From positions 1 to 32,347 of the forward strand of contig CANIVF010000048.1 of the NCBI GenBank assembly GCA_947470895.1: a stretch of DNA of 32,347 nt, given 5' to 3'. The position numbers were made by a program, and so were the translations under genes. The notes under the pieces are model-generated. The model saw only the letters and a program-made list of their open reading frames with translations. It was not told the DNA's origin and did no database searches. This stretch comes from Bacteroidota bacterium (GTDB lineage Bacteria; Bacteroidota; Bacteroidia; Cytophagales; Cyclobacteriaceae). Positions 30,597-32,347 of the stretch are shown piece by piece (the stretch's first letter is position 1; every line of letters begins with the position of its first letter).

Positions 30597-32040
30597 AAAA
30601 AACTTTCTTATTGGCTTTCTATTCATCTGTGCAGTTCAGGTGCAGGGCCAAAATGTTTTTGCTATTGAAGAAATCATTGCTCGCGCCAAAGAGCAATCTA
30701 TTTTTTCAAAGCAAGCAGAAACACAACGCGAAACCAGCTATTGGCAATACCGATCGTTTCGTACCAACTATAATCCGCAGCTTCGGCTAAATGGAAGCGT
30801 ACCAACCTACACAAACTTTGTAACACCGGTTATTCAGCCTGATGGATCAAAATTATACCTGCCGGTGAATCAGATAAACCCGAATATCAACGTAGGACTT
30901 CAACAACCCATTGCTGCAACAGGAGGTATCATATCGGCCAATACCGGATATAACTTTTTCAATGATATTAATACCAAAATAAATCAATGGAGTGGAACGG
31001 TATTGAATGTCAGACTCAGTCAGCCAGTGTTTGCTTACAATCCATGGAAGTGGGATAAGCGCATCAAGCCAATTGTGTTTGAAGAATCAAAACGGATTTA
31101 TGCAGAACGCTTGGAAGAAATATCCAGCACCGCTGTAAGTTTTTTCTTTGATGTACTTCTTCAACAGGTGAACGGGCAGATTGCTACTTTCAATTTGGCT
31201 AATAACGACACGATCAATAAAATTGAACAAGGCCGATATAATATTGGCACCACTTCAAAAGATAAGTTACTGCAAGTGGAGTTGCAATTACTGCGCTCGC
31301 GCCAGGAGGTTTCTCAAGCAAAACTGGATTTAGAAACAGCTCGTCTTCAGTTACGTTCTTACATTGGATTAAAGGATGGAGATAGTTTTGATTTAGTATT
31401 ACCGGATCAAATTCCATACTTCGAAGTGACCGTGGAAGATGCGCTTACTTACGCACGATTAAATCGTGCGGACTACATCGCCTTCGATCGCAGAAGACTC
31501 GAAGCCGAGAGCGAAGTGGCTCAGGCGAAAGGGCAACGCTACCAAACCACCATCAATGCCTCTTATGGACTTAACAATGTGGGTTCATACGTTTCCGATT
31601 TGTATACTAATCCTTCCAAACAACAAATTGCAGATATATCATTTAATGTGCCTATTGTGGATTGGGGTCGCAGGAAGGCGATGATGCAAACGGCCATTGC
31701 CAATAAAAAATTCCGCGACTATGAAATTGAGCAAAGCAAAATCATTTTTGAACAAGAGATCATTACCAAAGTTCGTCAGTTTGAAATGATGCGCTTACAA
31801 ATTGAGATCACTAAAAAATCAGATGAAGTAGCCCAGGAACGCTACAACGTAACCCAGAACCGTTACCTCATCGGTAAAATTGATATCACTAATTTGAATA
31901 TTGCCTTGCGAGAAAAAGATGATGCCAAGCGCAGCTATCTGCAGGCCCTCAAATCTTTCTGGACAGCCTATTATGATCTGCGAAGATTAACGCTGTATGA
32001 TTTTGCGAATGGGAAGCTGTTGTATGTTCCGGAGGATTAG
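30589..32040 (+). CDS. TolC family outer-membrane efflux protein
   Basis: Outer-membrane channel of 483 residues with signal peptide MNKKNFLIGFLFICAVQVQG. The OEP repeats are visible as long helices: EEIIARAKEQSIFSKQAETQ, SRQEVSQAKLDLETARLQLR (residues ~238-257), and EVAQERYNVTQNRYLIGKID, with strand segments such as QISFNVPIVDWG-like DISFNVPIVDWGRRKA. The ATG at 30589 overlaps the permease stop by 8 bases, so the three genes are coupled. It forms the trans-periplasmic outlet for the adaptor/permease pair. Length is typical for Bacteroidota TolC proteins. A terminator follows at 32054-32097. Confidence 0.9.
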   Translation: MNKKNFLIGFLFICAVQVQGQNVFAIEEIIARAKEQSIFSKQAETQRETSYWQYRSFRTNYNPQLRLNGSVPTYTNFVTPVIQPDGSKLYLPVNQINPNINVGLQQPIAATGGIISANTGYNFFNDINTKINQWSGTVLNVRLSQPVFAYNPWKWDKRIKPIVFEESKRIYAERLEEISSTAVSFFFDVLLQQVNGQIATFNLANNDTINKIEQGRYNIGTTSKDKLLQVELQLLRSRQEVSQAKLDLETARLQLRSYIGLKDGDSFDLVLPDQIPYFEVTVEDALTYARLNRADYIAFDRRRLEAESEVAQAKGQRYQTTINASYGLNNVGSYVSDLYTNPSKQQIADISFNVPIVDWGRRKAMMQTAIANKKFRDYEIEQSKIIFEQEIITKVRQFEMMRLQIEITKKSDEVAQERYNVTQNRYLIGKIDITNLNIALREKDDAKRSYLQALKSFWTAYYDLRRLTLYDFANGKLLYVPED

Positions 32041-32053
32041 GTGTAAATAATAG

Positions 32054-32097
32054 GAGACTTCCTTTAGGGAAGTCTCTATAATCTTATTTTCTTTTTT
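32054..32097 (+). terminator. Rho-independent terminator of the efflux operon
   Basis: Stem GAGACTTCC (32054-32062) and GGAAGTCTC (32068-32076) with a 5-base loop. It is followed by a T-rich tail including TTATTTTCTTTTTT (32084-32097). It starts 14 bases after the tolC stop. Confidence 0.78.
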
Positions 32098-32108
32098 CAA
32101 GCACGCGT

Positions 32109-32347
32109 CTACTCAAAAAACGGTACTCCTTTAGGAGCGTACTTGCGCATTCCTTCTTCGCTGATCTCCACACCGATGCTGTGCTTTTCTGACAGTTTGA
32201 TAAACCCAGATTATGCATTAGAAAATGCTAGTCGTTGATCTTTTTGCCTGACGATATCAAATAATCCGTCTAACCATATTCGTTTTTCACCAATGGCGGA
32301 GATATTGAGTGTTGTTTTTCCTGCATGTTTTGTTATCCAACTTCCTA
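32109..32347 (-). pseudogene. 3' end of an unidentified minus-strand gene, possibly broken by a stop codon
   Basis: On the minus strand one frame enters from the window edge and reads GSWITKHAGKTTLNISAIGE, then KRIWLDGLFDIVRQKDQRLA and FSNA, ending at TAA (32211-32213). The same frame continues beyond the TAA with SGFIKLSEKHSIGVEISEEG and MRKYAPKGVPFFE to TAG (32109-32111). The second piece looks like a genuine protein end. Either the TAA is the true stop, or an older gene is interrupted by it. I do not recognise the family. The rest of the gene lies beyond the window. Confidence 0.35.

Overview
The window looks like a chromosomal segment of a Bacteroidota bacterium, most likely order Cytophagales (inference from gene content; no marker phylogeny was run). 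The signs are a type IX secretion C-terminal sorting domain, an OstA-like protein beside tilS, the gene order bamD-rpoZ-coaBC-DUF4835-recN, a TIGR02757 protein, a stand-alone RRM RNA-binding protein, MacA/MacB/TolC-type efflux genes and ECF sigma/anti-sigma pairs. Several promoters fit the Bacteroidota TTG-N19/20-TAnnTTTG pattern, and few genes have a purine-rich Shine-Dalgarno sequence. No tRNA, rRNA, CRISPR array, phage gene or intact insertion sequence was seen.

Layout. 1-2630 (+): the 3' part of a LysM plus RlpA-like barrel protein, an OmpA-like envelope protein and a TIGR02757 protein, closely packed. 2726-8121: a sugar-oxidation neighbourhood with a GMC flavoprotein oxidoreductase, its Tat/lipoprotein small subunit (gluconate 2-dehydrogenase subunit 3 type), a DUF1080 (3-keto-disaccharide hydrolase type) protein with an extra N-terminal domain, and a convergent glucose/sorbosone-dehydrogenase-type lipoprotein. 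8266-9756 (-): a group II PLP decarboxylase. 9833-11673 (-): ECF sigma factor, membrane anti-sigma protein and a probable outer-membrane lipoprotein. 11848-12201 (+): a small DUF6249-like membrane protein. 12253-13719 (-): an SLC13/DASS carboxylate transporter. 13844-14116 (-): an RRM protein behind a structured 5' leader.

14247-19220 (-) is a housekeeping operon read bamD, rpoZ, coaBC, DUF4835, recN from one good promoter at 19244-19273. 19311-21657 (-) holds a T9SS cargo-like protein and the OstA-like protein, divergent from tilS (21695-23011, +) across only 37 bp. mdh (23089-24021, +) converges on a zinc-ribbon methyltransferase (24076-24843, -) at a bidirectional terminator. 25073-27729 (+) is a second ECF sigma/anti-sigma operon with a third secreted protein of unknown function. 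27882-32040 (+) is a tripartite efflux operon (adaptor, MacB-like permease, TolC) with no ATPase gene. The last 300 bases hold a terminator and the 3' end of an unidentified minus-strand gene that may be interrupted by a stop codon.

Most of the window is ordinary Bacteroidota core genome. The most interesting parts are the possible glycoside 3-oxidation/cleavage gene set at 2.7-8.1 kb, the palindrome inside the transporter promoter, the hairpin leader of the RRM gene, the compact ostA/tilS divergent promoter, the two cysteine-free anti-sigma modules and the efflux operon without an ATPase. None of these is established as a new system from sequence alone.
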